NCBI GenBank assembly: GCA_019635315.1
Contig: JAHBZT010000005.1
Location: 248,001-312,000, forward strand
Source: Rubrivivax sp.
GTDB lineage: Bacteria; Pseudomonadota; Gammaproteobacteria; Burkholderiales; Burkholderiaceae_C
Length of the DNA stretch: 64,000 bases
Reading direction: 5' to 3'
Position numbers and translations under genes: made by a program. Positions 16,689-28,278 of the stretch are shown here, piece after piece; position 1 is the stretch's first letter, and every line of letters starts with the position of its first letter. The notes below the pieces were generated by a model. The model made no database searches and was not told the DNA's origin. It saw only the letters and a list, made by a program, of their open reading frames with translations.

Positions 16689-18039
16689 CGAGGTCGCGCA
16701 CGTTGCGGCGCCGCGCGCGCCAGGCCGCCCAGGTGCGCCGCGGGTGGAGCAGCGAACCCAGGTAGTACACGCCCTTGAAGGCGGTCAGCGAGGCCCAGAT
16801 CGGCGTGCGGCCGAAGATGTCCCCGGCCAGCAGCGAGAGCACGGCCTCCTTGGTGCGCAGCGGGTTGCGCGGCTGCATGAACAGCTCGCGCATCGCCGGG
16901 TTGGTCATGCGGAAGATGAACCAGGAAAACTCGCGCGGCCCCTTCCTCATGTGCGCATCGAAGCGGCGGCGCGCGGCGGCGGCCGCGCGCGGGCGGTCCA
17001 GCGTCGTCGCGACGAGGTCGGCGGCCTGGAAGGCGCTCGCCATCGCCAGGTAGACCCCGGAGGAGAAGACCGGGTCGACGAAGGCATAGGCGTCGCCGAC
17101 CATGGCCCAGCGTTCGCCGCAGGCCACGCTGCTGCCGTAGCTGTAGTTGCCGGTGGCCCAGACCTTGCCGTCGACCAGGGTCGCGCCCTGCAGCCGCTCG
17201 GCCAGGCGCGGCGCCAGCGCGATCGTGTCGTCGAAGAATTCGCGCAGCGGCTTGGTGCGCGACTTCAGGTAGGGCGGCCAGCAGACCGCGCCGACGCTGG
17301 TGCTGCCGTCGGCCAGCGGGATGAACCAGAACCAGCCGTGCGCGAACCAGAAGATCGAGATGTTGCCCTCGGCCTTGCCCTCCAGGCGCCGCGCGCCGGT
17401 GAAGTGGCCGAAGAGCGCCGCGCTGTTGTGCGCCGGGTTGGCGCGCTTGCTGTCGAAGCGGCGCGCCAGCAGCGTGTCGCGGCCCGAGGCGTCGACGACG
17501 TAGCGGGCGCGCCAGCGGGCGGGCGCCCCGTCGGCCAGGCGCGCCGTGACGGTGGCGCCGTCGGCGTCGAAGTCCACCGTGCGCACCTGGCAGCCTTCGA
17601 GCGCCGTGGCACCGCTGGCCGCGGCGTGGCGGAACAGGATCTCGTCGAGTTCGCTGCGCCGCACCTGCCAGGCCATCGGCATGCTCTTGTCCCAGGCGTC
17701 GGCGAACTCGAGGTGGCTCGTGTGCGTGTGCTGCGGCGAGACGAACTCGACCCCCCACTTGGGCATGCCGATGCGCTCGACCGCCTCGCGCAGGCCGAGC
17801 CGCTCGAACAGCGCCGCGTTGGCCGGCAACAGCGACTCGCCGATGTGGAAGCGCGGGTGCCGGTCCTTCTCCGCCAGCACGACGCTGCGGCCCTGGCGCG
17901 CGAGCAGCGTCGCGATGGTGCTGCCGGCGGGCCCGCCGCCGACGACGAAGACGTCACAGCGCTGCAGGCCGTCGGCCGCGGCGCCGGCCGCGGTGTCGCC
18001 CGCGGATGCGGCCGGAAGATCGGAAGTCGCCTGGGTCAT
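16648..18039 (-). CDS. FAD-dependent oxidoreductase, flavin-dependent halogenase-like (2)
   Basis: A 463-residue flavoprotein. FAD motif VVGGGPAGSTIATLL (about 32-46), FHIGESLLP (about 63-71), W236-F-W238-F-I-P241 (WxWxIP) and FVDPVFSSGVYLA fit flavin-dependent halogenases, especially those acting on carrier-bound phenols or pyrroles. Start ATG 18039 is followed by ~25 residues of non-conserved linker before the FAD domain. It leads the minus-strand unit that continues with the MipA-like, PlsC-like and GT2 genes. Halogenated aryl polyenes (xanthomonadins carry bromine) make a head-group halogenase plausible; hydroxylation remains an alternative. Confidence 0.78.
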   Translation of the reverse strand: MTQATSDLPAASAGDTAAGAAADGLQRCDVFVVGGGPAGSTIATLLARQGRSVVLAEKDRHPRFHIGESLLPANAALFERLGLREAVERIGMPKWGVEFVSPQHTHTSHLEFADAWDKSMPMAWQVRRSELDEILFRHAAASGATALEGCQVRTVDFDADGATVTARLADGAPARWRARYVVDASGRDTLLARRFDSKRANPAHNSAALFGHFTGARRLEGKAEGNISIFWFAHGWFWFIPLADGSTSVGAVCWPPYLKSRTKPLREFFDDTIALAPRLAERLQGATLVDGKVWATGNYSYGSSVACGERWAMVGDAYAFVDPVFSSGVYLAMASAFQAADLVATTLDRPRAAAAARRRFDAHMRKGPREFSWFIFRMTNPAMRELFMQPRNPLRTKEAVLSLLAGDIFGRTPIWASLTAFKGVYYLGSLLHPRRTWAAWRARRRNVRDLGALEGENVQPQAR

Positions 18040-18105
18040 GACTGCTGGACGGGGGCTCGCCACCGGCGGCGGGGGCACGCCGCGGTTCGCGGGCGTGCAT
18101 GGCCG

Positions 18106-18111
18106 ATTATC
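18106..18111 (-). promoter_or_regulatory. Candidate -10 box for the halogenase-like/MipA/PlsC/GT2 unit
   Basis: Read on the minus strand the sequence is GATAAT, five of six with the sigma-70 -10 consensus, in DNA that is otherwise almost all G and C. It lies about 67 bases upstream of ATG 18039 in the divergent gap before the PAP2 gene. No clear -35 was found. Confidence 0.45.
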
Positions 18112-18187
18112 GTCGCGCCGATCCCCGGCGACGTGTCGCGGGCGCGGCGCCTTCGGTGCTACCCTCGCGCGCCGCTGTCCACCGCCG

Positions 18188-18958
18188 ATGAGTCCCCCCG
18201 AGCAGTCCCCCGCCGCCGCCTCGGCGCCGGTCGCCCGCCTGTCCCCGCGTGCCGGCGACGCCGCCCCGCCAGCCCGGGCCGGCCTGCGCCAGATCGCGCC
18301 CCGCGTGCTGACCTGGTTCTGGCTCAAGACCTTCGGCGTCACGGCCTTCATCTGGCTGTTCTTCGTCGGCTACTTCCACCTGCTGCGCAACCCGCGCCAC
18401 GAGCCCTTCGTGATGCCGCTGACGGCGCTGGACGCCGCGATCCCGTTCGCGCCGGCGGCGCTGTGGGCCTACCTGTCGCTGTGGTTCTACGTCGGCATCC
18501 CGCCGGGCATGATGCTGTCGCTGCGCGAACTGCTGCGCTACGGGGCCTGGGCGGCGGCGCTGTGCCTGACCGGGCTCGCCTTCTTCTACCTGCTGCCCAC
18601 CGCGGTGCCGGCGCCGGCGCTGTCCATCGACGTGACGCAGCACCGCGCCTTCGCCGTGCTGCAGGGCGTGGACGCGGCCGGCAACGCCTGCCCGTCGATG
18701 CATGTCGCCTCCGCGGTCTTCACGGCGCTGTGGCTGTGGCGGCTGCTCGGCGAGATCCACGCCCAGCGCTGGCTGCAGGGGCTCAACCTGGCCTGGGTGC
18801 TGCTGATCGTGTATTCGACGGTCGCCACGCGCCAGCACGTGGTGCTGGACGTGGTGGCCGGGGCCGCGCTGGGGGCCCTGTTCGCCGCGCTGTCGCTGGC
18901 CGACCGCCGCCGGCAGCAGCGACGCCACGGCGGCGGCCCGTTGCAGCGCGCTCGATAG
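18188..18958 (+). CDS. PAP2-family membrane phosphatase
   Basis: A 256-residue protein with five or six membrane helices. Two of the three phosphatase motifs are clear: CPSMHVAS (PSxH) and TRQHVVLDVVAG (the SRxxxxxHxxxD type). The first KxxxxxxRP motif is not recognisable, which points to the inositol-phosphotransferase-like branch of PAP2. Substrates could be lipid phosphates. It is transcribed away from the halogenase-like gene and is the last gene I assign to the pigment region; the link is positional only. ATG 18188 follows a weak -10 (TACCCT, 18160-18165). Confidence 0.75.
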   Translation: MSPPEQSPAAASAPVARLSPRAGDAAPPARAGLRQIAPRVLTWFWLKTFGVTAFIWLFFVGYFHLLRNPRHEPFVMPLTALDAAIPFAPAALWAYLSLWFYVGIPPGMMLSLRELLRYGAWAAALCLTGLAFFYLLPTAVPAPALSIDVTQHRAFAVLQGVDAAGNACPSMHVASAVFTALWLWRLLGEIHAQRWLQGLNLAWVLLIVYSTVATRQHVVLDVVAGAALGALFAALSLADRRRQQRRHGGGPLQRAR

Positions 18959-19068
18959 AATTCGCGCCACCCGCCGCGGTGCCGCGCCCATCGTCGGCGG
19001 CCGCCGCGCCCCAAGCACCGGCACTCCACCGGCAGTCCACCGGCCTTCCACCGCCCCACCGGCCCCGC

Positions 19069-20886
19069 ATGGCGCACGACCCGAACACCCCGCCGCCCAA
19101 GCCCGCGAATTTCCTGCGCGGCATCATCGAGCGCGACCTGGAGGCCGGCACCTGGGACGGGCGCCCGTTCGGCGGCAGCCCGGGCGACGCCGCGCACCAT
19201 GCCGCCGGCACACCCGACCCGGCGCGCATCCGCACCCGCTTCCCGCCGGAGCCCAACGGCTACCTGCATGTCGGCCACGCGAAGAGCATCTGCCTGAACT
19301 TCGGCCTGGCGCGCGACTACGGCGGCATCTGCCACCTGCGCTTCGACGACACCAACCCCGAGAAGGAGGAGCAGGAATACGTCGACGCCATCGTCGAGGC
19401 CGTGCATTGGCTGGGCTTCGACTGGGAGGTCGGCACGACCAGCCACCTCTACTACGCGAGCGACTATTTCGACTTCATGTACCGCGCCGCCGAGGCGCTG
19501 GTGCAGGCCGGGCTGGCCTACGTCGACGAGCAGAGCGCCGACGAGATGCGCGCCCGCCGCGGCGACTTCACGACGCCGGGCACCGACAGCCCGTTCCGCC
19601 ACCGCACGCCGGCCGAGAACCTGGCGCGCCTGCGCGAGATGCGCGACGGCCTGCACGCCGACGGCAGCATGGTGCTGCGCGCGAAGATCGACATGGCGTC
19701 GCCGAACATCAACCTTCGCGACCCGACGCTGTACCGCATCAAGCGCGCGACGCACCACAACACCGGCGACCGCTGGTGCATCTACCCGATGTACACCTAC
19801 GCGCACCCGATCGAGGACGCGCTGGAACGCATCACGCACAGCATCTGCACGCTGGAGTTCGAGGACCAGCGCCCGTTCTACGACTGGCTGCTCGAGCACC
19901 TGGCCGACCTGGGGCTGCTGGCGCGGCCGCTGCCGAAACAGTACGAATTCGGCCGCCTGAACCTGAGCTACGTGGTCACCAGCAAGCGCAAGCTGCGCGC
20001 GCTGGTCGAGGAAGGCATCGTCGAGGGCTGGGACGACCCGCGCATGCCCACCATCTTCGGCATGCGCCGGCGCGGCTACACGCCGGCGGCGATCCGCGCG
20101 ATGGCCGACGGCACCGGCGCCAGCAAGACCAACATCTGGCTCGACTATGCCGTGCTCGACCAGTGCCTGCGCGCCGACCTCGAAGGCCAGGCGCCGCGTG
20201 CGATGGCGGTGCTGGACCCGCTGAAGCTGGTGCTGACCAACTGGGCCGAGGTCTACGGCAGCGACGACTTCGTCGAGCCTTGCGAGGCGCCGGCCCACCC
20301 GCAGCGGCCGGAACTCGGCACGCGCCGCTTCGGCCTCGCGCGCGAGGTCTGGATCGAGCGCGACGACTTCGTCGAGCGGCCGCCCAAGGGCTTCTTCCGC
20401 CTGTTCCCGCCGCAGACGCTGGCGGACGGCAGCGCCGTGCCCGGCAACAAGGTGCGGCTCAAGTACGGCCTGGTCGTCGAGTGCACCGGCTGCGAGAAGG
20501 ACGCCGAGGGCCGCGTCATCGCGGTGCTGGCGCGCGTGGTGCCGGACACCCGCAGCGGCACGCCGGGCGCCGACGCCGTGAAGGTCAAGGGCACCATCAC
20601 CTGGGTCGGCGTGCACGACGCGCTGCCGGCCACCGTCAACCTCTACGACCGCCTGTTCACCGAGCCGCAGCCCGACGCCGGCGGGCGCGACTTCCGCGAG
20701 GTGCTCAACCCGCGCAGCAAGGTCGTCGTGCAGGGCTGGCTGGAGCCCTCGCTGGCCGGCGCGGCACGCGAGACACGGGTGCAGTTCGAGCGCCATGGCT
20801 ACTTCATCGCCGACCGCGTGGACCATCGCGGCGAGGCGCCGGTCTTCAACCGCATCACGACGCTGAAGGACAGCTGGGGCGCCTGA
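19069..20886 (+). CDS. glnS: Glutaminyl-tRNA synthetase
   Basis: A 605-residue class I aminoacyl-tRNA synthetase. Seen: RFPPEPNGYLHVGHAKS with the HIGH-like motif at about residues 65-68, the GlnRS-specific LRFDDTNPEKE, and the KMSKS-like VTSKRKL (about 303-309). The C-terminal half has the two beta-barrels of the anticodon-binding domain. It charges tRNA-Gln in the cytosol. Length is slightly above the E. coli enzyme (~554) because of an N-terminal extension and insertions. Start ATG 19069 gives the extension with NFLRGIIERDLEAG, typical of proteobacterial GlnRS. Confidence 0.97.
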   Translation: MAHDPNTPPPKPANFLRGIIERDLEAGTWDGRPFGGSPGDAAHHAAGTPDPARIRTRFPPEPNGYLHVGHAKSICLNFGLARDYGGICHLRFDDTNPEKEEQEYVDAIVEAVHWLGFDWEVGTTSHLYYASDYFDFMYRAAEALVQAGLAYVDEQSADEMRARRGDFTTPGTDSPFRHRTPAENLARLREMRDGLHADGSMVLRAKIDMASPNINLRDPTLYRIKRATHHNTGDRWCIYPMYTYAHPIEDALERITHSICTLEFEDQRPFYDWLLEHLADLGLLARPLPKQYEFGRLNLSYVVTSKRKLRALVEEGIVEGWDDPRMPTIFGMRRRGYTPAAIRAMADGTGASKTNIWLDYAVLDQCLRADLEGQAPRAMAVLDPLKLVLTNWAEVYGSDDFVEPCEAPAHPQRPELGTRRFGLAREVWIERDDFVERPPKGFFRLFPPQTLADGSAVPGNKVRLKYGLVVECTGCEKDAEGRVIAVLARVVPDTRSGTPGADAVKVKGTITWVGVHDALPATVNLYDRLFTEPQPDAGGRDFREVLNPRSKVVVQGWLEPSLAGAARETRVQFERHGYFIADRVDHRGEAPVFNRITTLKDSWGA

Positions 20887-21028
20887 GCGGCAGGCGGGCA
20901 GCGGCCGCGCCGGCCGCGGCGTTCAACGCTTGTTACATGTCGGGAACTCGCGCCGGCGCAAGATGCTCCTACCCCGTGACGCGGCCGGTGGCGCCACCGA
21001 TGGCCGCAGGCTCGACAGGAGGTTCCGC

Positions 21029-21520
21029 ATGCATCGCATCCGCACCCTGGCCGCGGCGGCAGTTGCTGCCGTCGCCGCGACCGCCTTCGCCCCGGTCCAC
21101 GCCGCCGGCAGCGTCGACGTCCGCTTCGTGGCCCCGGCCGGCTACAGCGACATCGGCTTCGGCGCGTTCGACCGCGAGCAGCACCTGAAGACGCTGGAGG
21201 GCCACTTCCAGCGCCTGGCTTCCCGCCTGCCCGACGGGCAGACGCTGCAGGTGGACGTGCTGGACGTCGACCTGGCGGGCGAGGTGCGCCCTCACCACGG
21301 CACCGATCTGCGCATCCTGCGCGGCGGCGCCGACTGGCCGCGCCTGACGCTGCGCTACGAACTGCGCGACGCCGCGGGCGTGCTGCAGTCCGGCGAGCAG
21401 CATGTCGCCGACCTCGCCTACCGCTTCGAGATGCGCGGCGTGCCGCGCTACGCGGGCCCGCTCGCCTACGAACAGCGGCTGATCGAGCGCTGGTTCGCGG
21501 ACCGCTTCGAGGATCATTGA
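21029..21520 (+). CDS. DUF3016 domain periplasmic protein
   Basis: A 163-residue protein with a Sec signal (about 1-26, ending VHAAG). The mature part contains VRFVAPAGYSDIGFG, LQVDVLDVDLAGEVRP and the C-terminal AYEQRLIERWFADRF, matching the DUF3016 family of small exported proteins with no known function. A good Shine-Dalgarno AGGAGG (21017-21022) precedes ATG 21029. It stands alone between glnS and the FKBP gene. Confidence 0.75.
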   Translation: MHRIRTLAAAAVAAVAATAFAPVHAAGSVDVRFVAPAGYSDIGFGAFDREQHLKTLEGHFQRLASRLPDGQTLQVDVLDVDLAGEVRPHHGTDLRILRGGADWPRLTLRYELRDAAGVLQSGEQHVADLAYRFEMRGVPRYAGPLAYEQRLIERWFADRFEDH

Positions 21521-21620
21521 TCGACGCCCGGGACCGCGCGGCGCGAGCCGGCCTGCGCTCCGCGGCCTGCGCGCGGCCGGCGACGACGCCACCGACCCGG
21601 CGGGGGCGCGGCGGCCTGCG

Positions 21621-22169
21621 ATGATCGCGTCTTCGATGCCTCCGAGAGCCGTCCCCTTGACCACCACGACCCCGATCACCCTGGCCGCCCGGCCGCGCGG
21701 CATCGCCGCGACCGCCCTGCTGGCCTGCAGCGCAGCATTCGCCCAGGCCCCTGCCGCCAGAACGCCCGTCGCGCCGCCGGTGGAGCCCGTGCCCGAGGCG
21801 CTGACGCGCGCCGCCGCGGAACCCGGCGCCGTCGTCACCGAGAGCGGGCTCGTCTTCCGCACGCTGAAGGCCGGCAACGGGCCGGCACCGGCCGCCACCG
21901 ACACCGTGCGCGTGCACTACCGCGGCAGCTTCACCGACGGCCGCGAATTCGACAGCTCGTATTCACGCGGCCAGCCGGCCAGCTTTCCGCTGAACCGCGT
22001 CATCAGGTGCTGGACCGAGGGCCTGCAGCGCATGCAGGTCGGCAGCCGCGCCAAGCTGACCTGCCCGAGCGCGATCGCCTACGGCGAGCGCGGCGCGCGC
22101 GACGTGATCCCGCCGAATGCGGTGCTGCAGTTCGAGGTCGAGCTGCTGGGCATCGAGACGCCGCGCTGA
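21621..22169 (+). CDS. FKBP-type peptidyl-prolyl cis-trans isomerase, exported
   Basis: A 182-residue protein. The C-terminal ~105 residues form an FKBP domain: VRVHYRGSFTDGREFDSSYSR, the hydrophobic pocket around ASFPLNRVIRCWTEGLQRM, and AYGERGARDVIPPNAVLQFEVELL. The N-terminus is a signal peptide; TTG at 21657 would give the neat signal MTTTTPITLAARPRGIAAT and may be the real start, since GATGAT just before could be part of a promoter. It would help fold proteins in the periplasm. The DUF808 gene converges on it 17 bases downstream. Confidence 0.85.
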   Translation: MIASSMPPRAVPLTTTTPITLAARPRGIAATALLACSAAFAQAPAARTPVAPPVEPVPEALTRAAAEPGAVVTESGLVFRTLKAGNGPAPAATDTVRVHYRGSFTDGREFDSSYSRGQPASFPLNRVIRCWTEGLQRMQVGSRAKLTCPSAIAYGERGARDVIPPNAVLQFEVELLGIETPR

Positions 22170-22186
22170 CCGGCGCGGCCGCGGAT

Positions 22187-23095
22187 TCACGCGCGGCGCA
22201 GCCGCCCGGCCAGCGACACGGCTGCCAGCAGCAGGGCCCCGGCCAGCACGCCGACCAGGCCCTGCACCAGCGCCGGACCCAGCCATTGCGCGAGGCCGCC
22301 CAGGCCCTGCATCGCGGCCTCGACGGCGTGGTGCAGCGGCGGCACGCCGTGCACCAGGATGCCGCCGCCGACGAGGAACATCGCCGCCGTGCCGGCCACC
22401 GACAGCGCCTTCATCATCAGCGGCGCCGCGCCGACGATGCCGCGCCCGAGCGCGCGCGCCGCGGCGCTGGCGCGCCGGCTCAGCCACAGCCCGAGGTCGT
22501 CCAGCTTCACGATGCCGGCGACCAGGCCGTAGACGCCCAGCGTCATCACGAGCGCGATGCCGGCCAGCACCGCGAAGCGGGTCGCGAACGGCGCCGAGGC
22601 CACCGTGCCCAGCGTGATCGCGATGATCTCGGCCGACAGGATGAAGTCGGTGCGGATCGCGCCGCGGACCTTGTCGCGTTCGAAGGCCACGGGGTCGATG
22701 GCCGGGTCGGCGAGCCGGCGCGCGCGGTCCTCGCGCTGCGCCGTCGCATCCACGTTGCCGTGCCGGAAGCGGTGGGCCAGCTTCTCGAATCCTTCGTAGC
22801 ACAGGAAGGCGCCGCCCAGCATCAGCAGCGGCGTCACCAGCCAGGGCAGCCAGGCGCTGATGGCCAGCGCGGCCGGGACCAGGATCGCCTTGTTGAGCAG
22901 CGAGCCCCTGGCCACCGCCCAGACCACGGGCAGTTCGCGGTCGGCGCTGACGCCGGTGACCTGCTGCGCATTGAGTGCCAGGTCGTCGCCCAGCACACCG
23001 GCACTCTTCTTGGCTGCCAGCTTGCTGAGCACCGCCACGTCGTCGAGGACGCTGGCGATGTCGTCGATCAGCAGGAGCAGACTGGTGCCGGCCAT
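22187..23095 (-). CDS. DUF808 (YedI-like) inner membrane protein
   Basis: A 302-residue polytopic protein. The N-terminal [20 protein letters not shown], followed by [20 protein letters not shown], is diagnostic of DUF808. There are about six to eight hydrophobic segments, and an acidic/basic cytoplasmic loop around 110-150 ([13 protein letters not shown]). Function is unknown. ATG 23095 is the only start that keeps the family N-terminus. It follows the small hypothetical gene by 10 bases on the same strand. Confidence 0.85.
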   Translation of the reverse strand: MAGTSLLLLIDDIASVLDDVAVLSKLAAKKSAGVLGDDLALNAQQVTGVSADRELPVVWAVARGSLLNKAILVPAALAISAWLPWLVTPLLMLGGAFLCYEGFEKLAHRFRHGNVDATAQREDRARRLADPAIDPVAFERDKVRGAIRTDFILSAEIIAITLGTVASAPFATRFAVLAGIALVMTLGVYGLVAGIVKLDDLGLWLSRRASAAARALGRGIVGAAPLMMKALSVAGTAAMFLVGGGILVHGVPPLHHAVEAAMQGLGGLAQWLGPALVQGLVGVLAGALLLAAVSLAGRLRRA

Positions 23096-23105
23096 GCCGG
23101 CATTG

Positions 23106-23345
23106 TCAGCTCGCGGCGCGGGCCGCGGCGCTGCGTTGCCGGCAGACGACGGCGGGCGTCGCGAACTCGCGGCCGACCACCGCGCGCGCGTAGAAGTAGT
23201 TGCGGCGCGCCGGCTCGCTGAGCGCGTCGAGCTCGACGCGGCCGCGTTCGTCGCAGGGGAAGGCGAAGGCGCGGCCGGCGTTGAACAGCGACTCGAAGCG
23301 CAGTTCGAAGCCGGCGGCGGCAAGCGGGGGGCTGATCGTGTCCAT
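23106..23345 (-). CDS. Small conserved hypothetical protein (79 aa)
   Basis: A 79-residue protein without signal or membrane segment. The core [48 protein letters not shown] looks like a short family I have seen repeatedly in Burkholderiales genomes but cannot name; it ends with a basic/Ala tail. It has one cysteine in the FPCD motif. The gene lies 10 bases upstream of the DUF808 gene on the same strand and may be cotranscribed. Function unknown. Confidence 0.6.
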   Translation of the reverse strand: MDTISPPLAAAGFELRFESLFNAGRAFAFPCDERGRVELDALSEPARRNYFYARAVVGREFATPAVVCRQRSAAARAAS

Positions 23346-23543
23346 CGCGAAGGCTCGTCCGGGAGGCTGATGGCTCCAAGATAGGCCACCCGGGGCGCCG
23401 GCGCTGCGGGCGCAGGTCCATGCCGTCCGTCGGATCGTGGAGGCGCGGCGTGTCGGAAGTCTTCCGACAGGCGCGAACGTGATGCAGTGCACGGTCCGCG
23501 CACCGCGGCCGCTTCGGCGCCGATCGCTGCGAAGATCACGACC

Positions 23544-24788
23544 ATGCACGAACCGCTGCGCGATGCCTTCCTGCTCGACCCCGGGCTGGTCTTCCTGAAC
23601 CACGGCTCCTTCGGCGCCTGCCCGCGCGAGGTCTTCGACGACTACCAGCGCTGGCAGCGCGCGCTGGAGCGCAACCCGGTCGAGTTTCTCGGCCGCCGCT
23701 CGGCGGCGCTGCTGCGCGAGGCGCGCGCGGCGCTGGCCGGCCACCTGGGCGCCGACGCCGACGACCTGGTCTTCGTGACCAACGCGACACAGGGCGTCAA
23801 CGTCGTCGCGCAGTCGCTGAACCTGCAGCCGGGCGACGAGGTGCTGGCCGGCGACCACGAATACGGCGCCTGCGACGCCGCCTGGCAGTTCTTCTGCCGC
23901 CAGCGCGGCGCGGTCTACCGGCGTGTGGCGATCCCGCTGCCCTTCGACGCCGCCGGCTGGGCCGACCGCCTGCTGACCGCCGCGACGCCGCGCACGAAGC
24001 TGGTCTTCGCGAGCCATGTCTCGTCGACGACGGCGCTGGTCTTCCCGGTGGCCGAGCTGTGCGCGAAGGCGCGCGCTGGCGGGCTGGCGACGCTGATCGA
24101 CGGCGCCCACGCGCCAGGGCAGCTGGACCTGGACCTGGCCGCCGTCGGGGCCGACTTCTATACCGGCAACTGCCACAAGTGGCTGTGCGCGCCCAAGGGT
24201 GCGGCCTTCCTGCATGCGCGGCGCGAGCGGCAGGCCCTGCTGAATGCCACCGTCGTGAGCTGGGGCTACCTGGCCAAGGATGCCGGCGCTGGTGTGGAAG
24301 GCGGCGCCGATGTGGAAGGCGGCGCCGGTGCGGCCGGCGGCCACACCGGTTTCGATGCGTACACCGGCCGCACGCTGCTCGAGCGTCGGCTGCAATGGCA
24401 GGGCACGCGCGATATCGCGGCCTTCCTGGCGGTGCCGGCCGCGATCGCCTTCCAGCGCCGGCACGGCTGGCCAGCGTGGCGGCCACGCTGCCACGCGATG
24501 GCGATGGACCTGCAGCGCCGCGTGCTGGCGCGCAACGGCCTGGCGCCCATCGGCCGCGACGCGGGCTACGGTCAGGACTTCGCGCAGATGGTCGCGATCC
24601 CCGTGCGCCTGCCCGAAGCGCCGGACGCGGCCGAGGCGCTGCGGCGGCGACTGTTCGAGCAGTACCGCATCGAGGTGCCGGTCACGCGACACGGCGCGCA
24701 CGGCTTCGTGCGTGTCTCGGTGCAGGCCTACAACGAAGAAGCCGACCTGGCCGCGCTGGAAGCCGCGCTGGCCGAGGTCGGCGTCTAG
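23544..24788 (+). CDS. Class V aminotransferase (isopenicillin-N-epimerase-like)
   Basis: A 414-residue fold-type I PLP enzyme. Seen: [15 protein letters not shown] at the N-terminus, [10 protein letters not shown] for phosphate binding, [13 protein letters not shown], and the PLP lysine K212 in [11 protein letters not shown]. This matches the cefD/egtE-like subgroup; the true substrate is unknown. ATG 23544 is chosen over an upstream ATG at 23487 because homology starts with [10 protein letters not shown] Gly/Val/Glu-rich insert at about 249-266 is encoded by an 18-bp tandem repeat and looks like a local expansion on the surface. Confidence 0.8.
   Translation: MHEPLRDAFLLDPGLVFLNHGSFGACPREVFDDYQRWQRALERNPVEFLGRRSAALLREARAALAGHLGADADDLVFVTNATQGVNVVAQSLNLQPGDEVLAGDHEYGACDAAWQFFCRQRGAVYRRVAIPLPFDAAGWADRLLTAATPRTKLVFASHVSSTTALVFPVAELCAKARAGGLATLIDGAHAPGQLDLDLAAVGADFYTGNCHKWLCAPKGAAFLHARRERQALLNATVVSWGYLAKDAGAGVEGGADVEGGAGAAGGHTGFDAYTGRTLLERRLQWQGTRDIAAFLAVPAAIAFQRRHGWPAWRPRCHAMAMDLQRRVLARNGLAPIGRDAGYGQDFAQMVAIPVRLPEAPDAAEALRRRLFEQYRIEVPVTRHGAHGFVRVSVQAYNEEADLAALEAALAEVGV
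24291..24326 (+). repeat. 18-bp tandem duplication inside the aminotransferase gene
   Basis: GGTGTGGAAGGCGGCGCC (24291-24308) is followed by GATGTGGAAGGCGGCGCC (24309-24326), with a third, degenerate partial unit after it. It is in frame and adds VEGGA repeats to the protein, so it does not break the gene. Confidence 0.85.
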
Positions 24789-24810
24789 GGTCGGACGGTC
24801 GTCGTCTGCT

Positions 24811-25800
24811 TCAGGCGGCGCGGCGGCGGACCGTCAGCAGGCCGGCGACGCCGGCCAGCATCAGCAGCGCCGTCGCCGGCTCGGGGATCACGCCCACCGC
24901 CAGCAGCGCCTGCTGGCCCAGCAGCTGGTGCGCCCGCGCCGACGGGTGCAGCGCGTCGGAGAACAGCGACACCGCGCAGGCGTCGCCGATCGAGCCCGGG
25001 AACGGGCCGCAGGGCATGGTGACATTGGTGATGCCGTAGACCGCGCCGCCGTTGGTGGTGGCGTCGGCGATGATGTCCGCCGCGGCGCCGGCCATGTCCA
25101 GGAAGCTCATGTTGAGGCCGAAGGTCTGGGCGCCCACGCCCAGGATCACCGGCATCAGCGCGTTGAAGCGCGCGCTGGCGTCGCTGGAAGCCGCCTGCAC
25201 GCCCAGCAGCGCGGCCTCGGGCGTGTTGCCCAGGTCCGGCAGGTTGGCGATCAGCACGTTGCGCGCGCCCTTGCTGGCCAGCAGCCCGAGCCCGCTGATG
25301 ATGTCGACCGCGGTCTGGTCGGCCACCGCCTGGCGGCCGGCGGCGTCGGCCGCACTGTCGCCGGGGTAGGCCGTGCGCGCGTCGCGCATGTTGTTGCCGC
25401 CGACGACCAGCACGTACAGCCCGGTCGGGTCGGCCGCCGGCGTGGCCGGCGCCCACAGGCCGCCGATCTGCGCCAGCGTGCCCGGCGGGAAGCCGCCGAC
25501 CCCGCTGCGCGCGCCGCCGAAGGCATAGTTGTTGCCGCCGAGCAGCGAGGGCACGGCCCCCATCGGCTGGCCCAGGCCCTGCGCCAGCACGTCGATCCAC
25601 ACCGGGCCGTCGGAGAAGCGGCCCTGGTAGTAGGGCGGCACCGGCACCGTGCCGCCGGTGGCGACGAAGATGTTGCCGGTATCGCTGAGGCTGTCGCCGA
25701 ACACGGTCAGGCTGGTATAGCTGGCATTGGCCTGCGCGCCGAGGGCGGCGCCGGCCAGCACGGCGGCGCCGAGCAGGCGGCCGAAGAATGCGGATTTCAT
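24811..25800 (-). CDS. SGNH/GDSL esterase with PEP-CTERM anchor
   Basis: A 329-residue exported hydrolase. After a signal peptide (about 1-26, ending ANA) comes block [11 protein letters not shown] (Ser37), block III GGNN and the C-terminal DALHP (Asp/His), giving the GDSL catalytic set. The end reads [11 protein letters not shown], a hydrophobic stretch and VRRRAA: a PEP-CTERM sorting signal. It is probably delivered to the surface or outside, where it cleaves esters of unknown kind. Start ATG 25800 has AGGAG about 8 bases upstream. This is the second PEP-CTERM protein in the window, so an exosortase should exist elsewhere. Confidence 0.85.
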   Translation of the reverse strand: MKSAFFGRLLGAAVLAGAALGAQANASYTSLTVFGDSLSDTGNIFVATGGTVPVPPYYQGRFSDGPVWIDVLAQGLGQPMGAVPSLLGGNNYAFGGARSGVGGFPPGTLAQIGGLWAPATPAADPTGLYVLVVGGNNMRDARTAYPGDSAADAAGRQAVADQTAVDIISGLGLLASKGARNVLIANLPDLGNTPEAALLGVQAASSDASARFNALMPVILGVGAQTFGLNMSFLDMAGAAADIIADATTNGGAVYGITNVTMPCGPFPGSIGDACAVSLFSDALHPSARAHQLLGQQALLAVGVIPEPATALLMLAGVAGLLTVRRRAA

Positions 25801-25896
25801 GGGTCTCCTCGGGAGGACTTTGTCGGGTCGCTCGAAACTAGCACGCCGCCCGACCGGGCACCACGGGGAAGCCGCGCAGTGCACGGCCGGCACCCC

Positions 25897-28278
<2,382 letters not shown>

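Noticed and set aside
16744-19068. N-terminal extension of glnS by more than 700 codons in the same frame
   Set aside because: The extra part is antisense to the flavoprotein and PAP2 genes and has no GlnRS similarity; ATG 19069 gives the family N-terminus.
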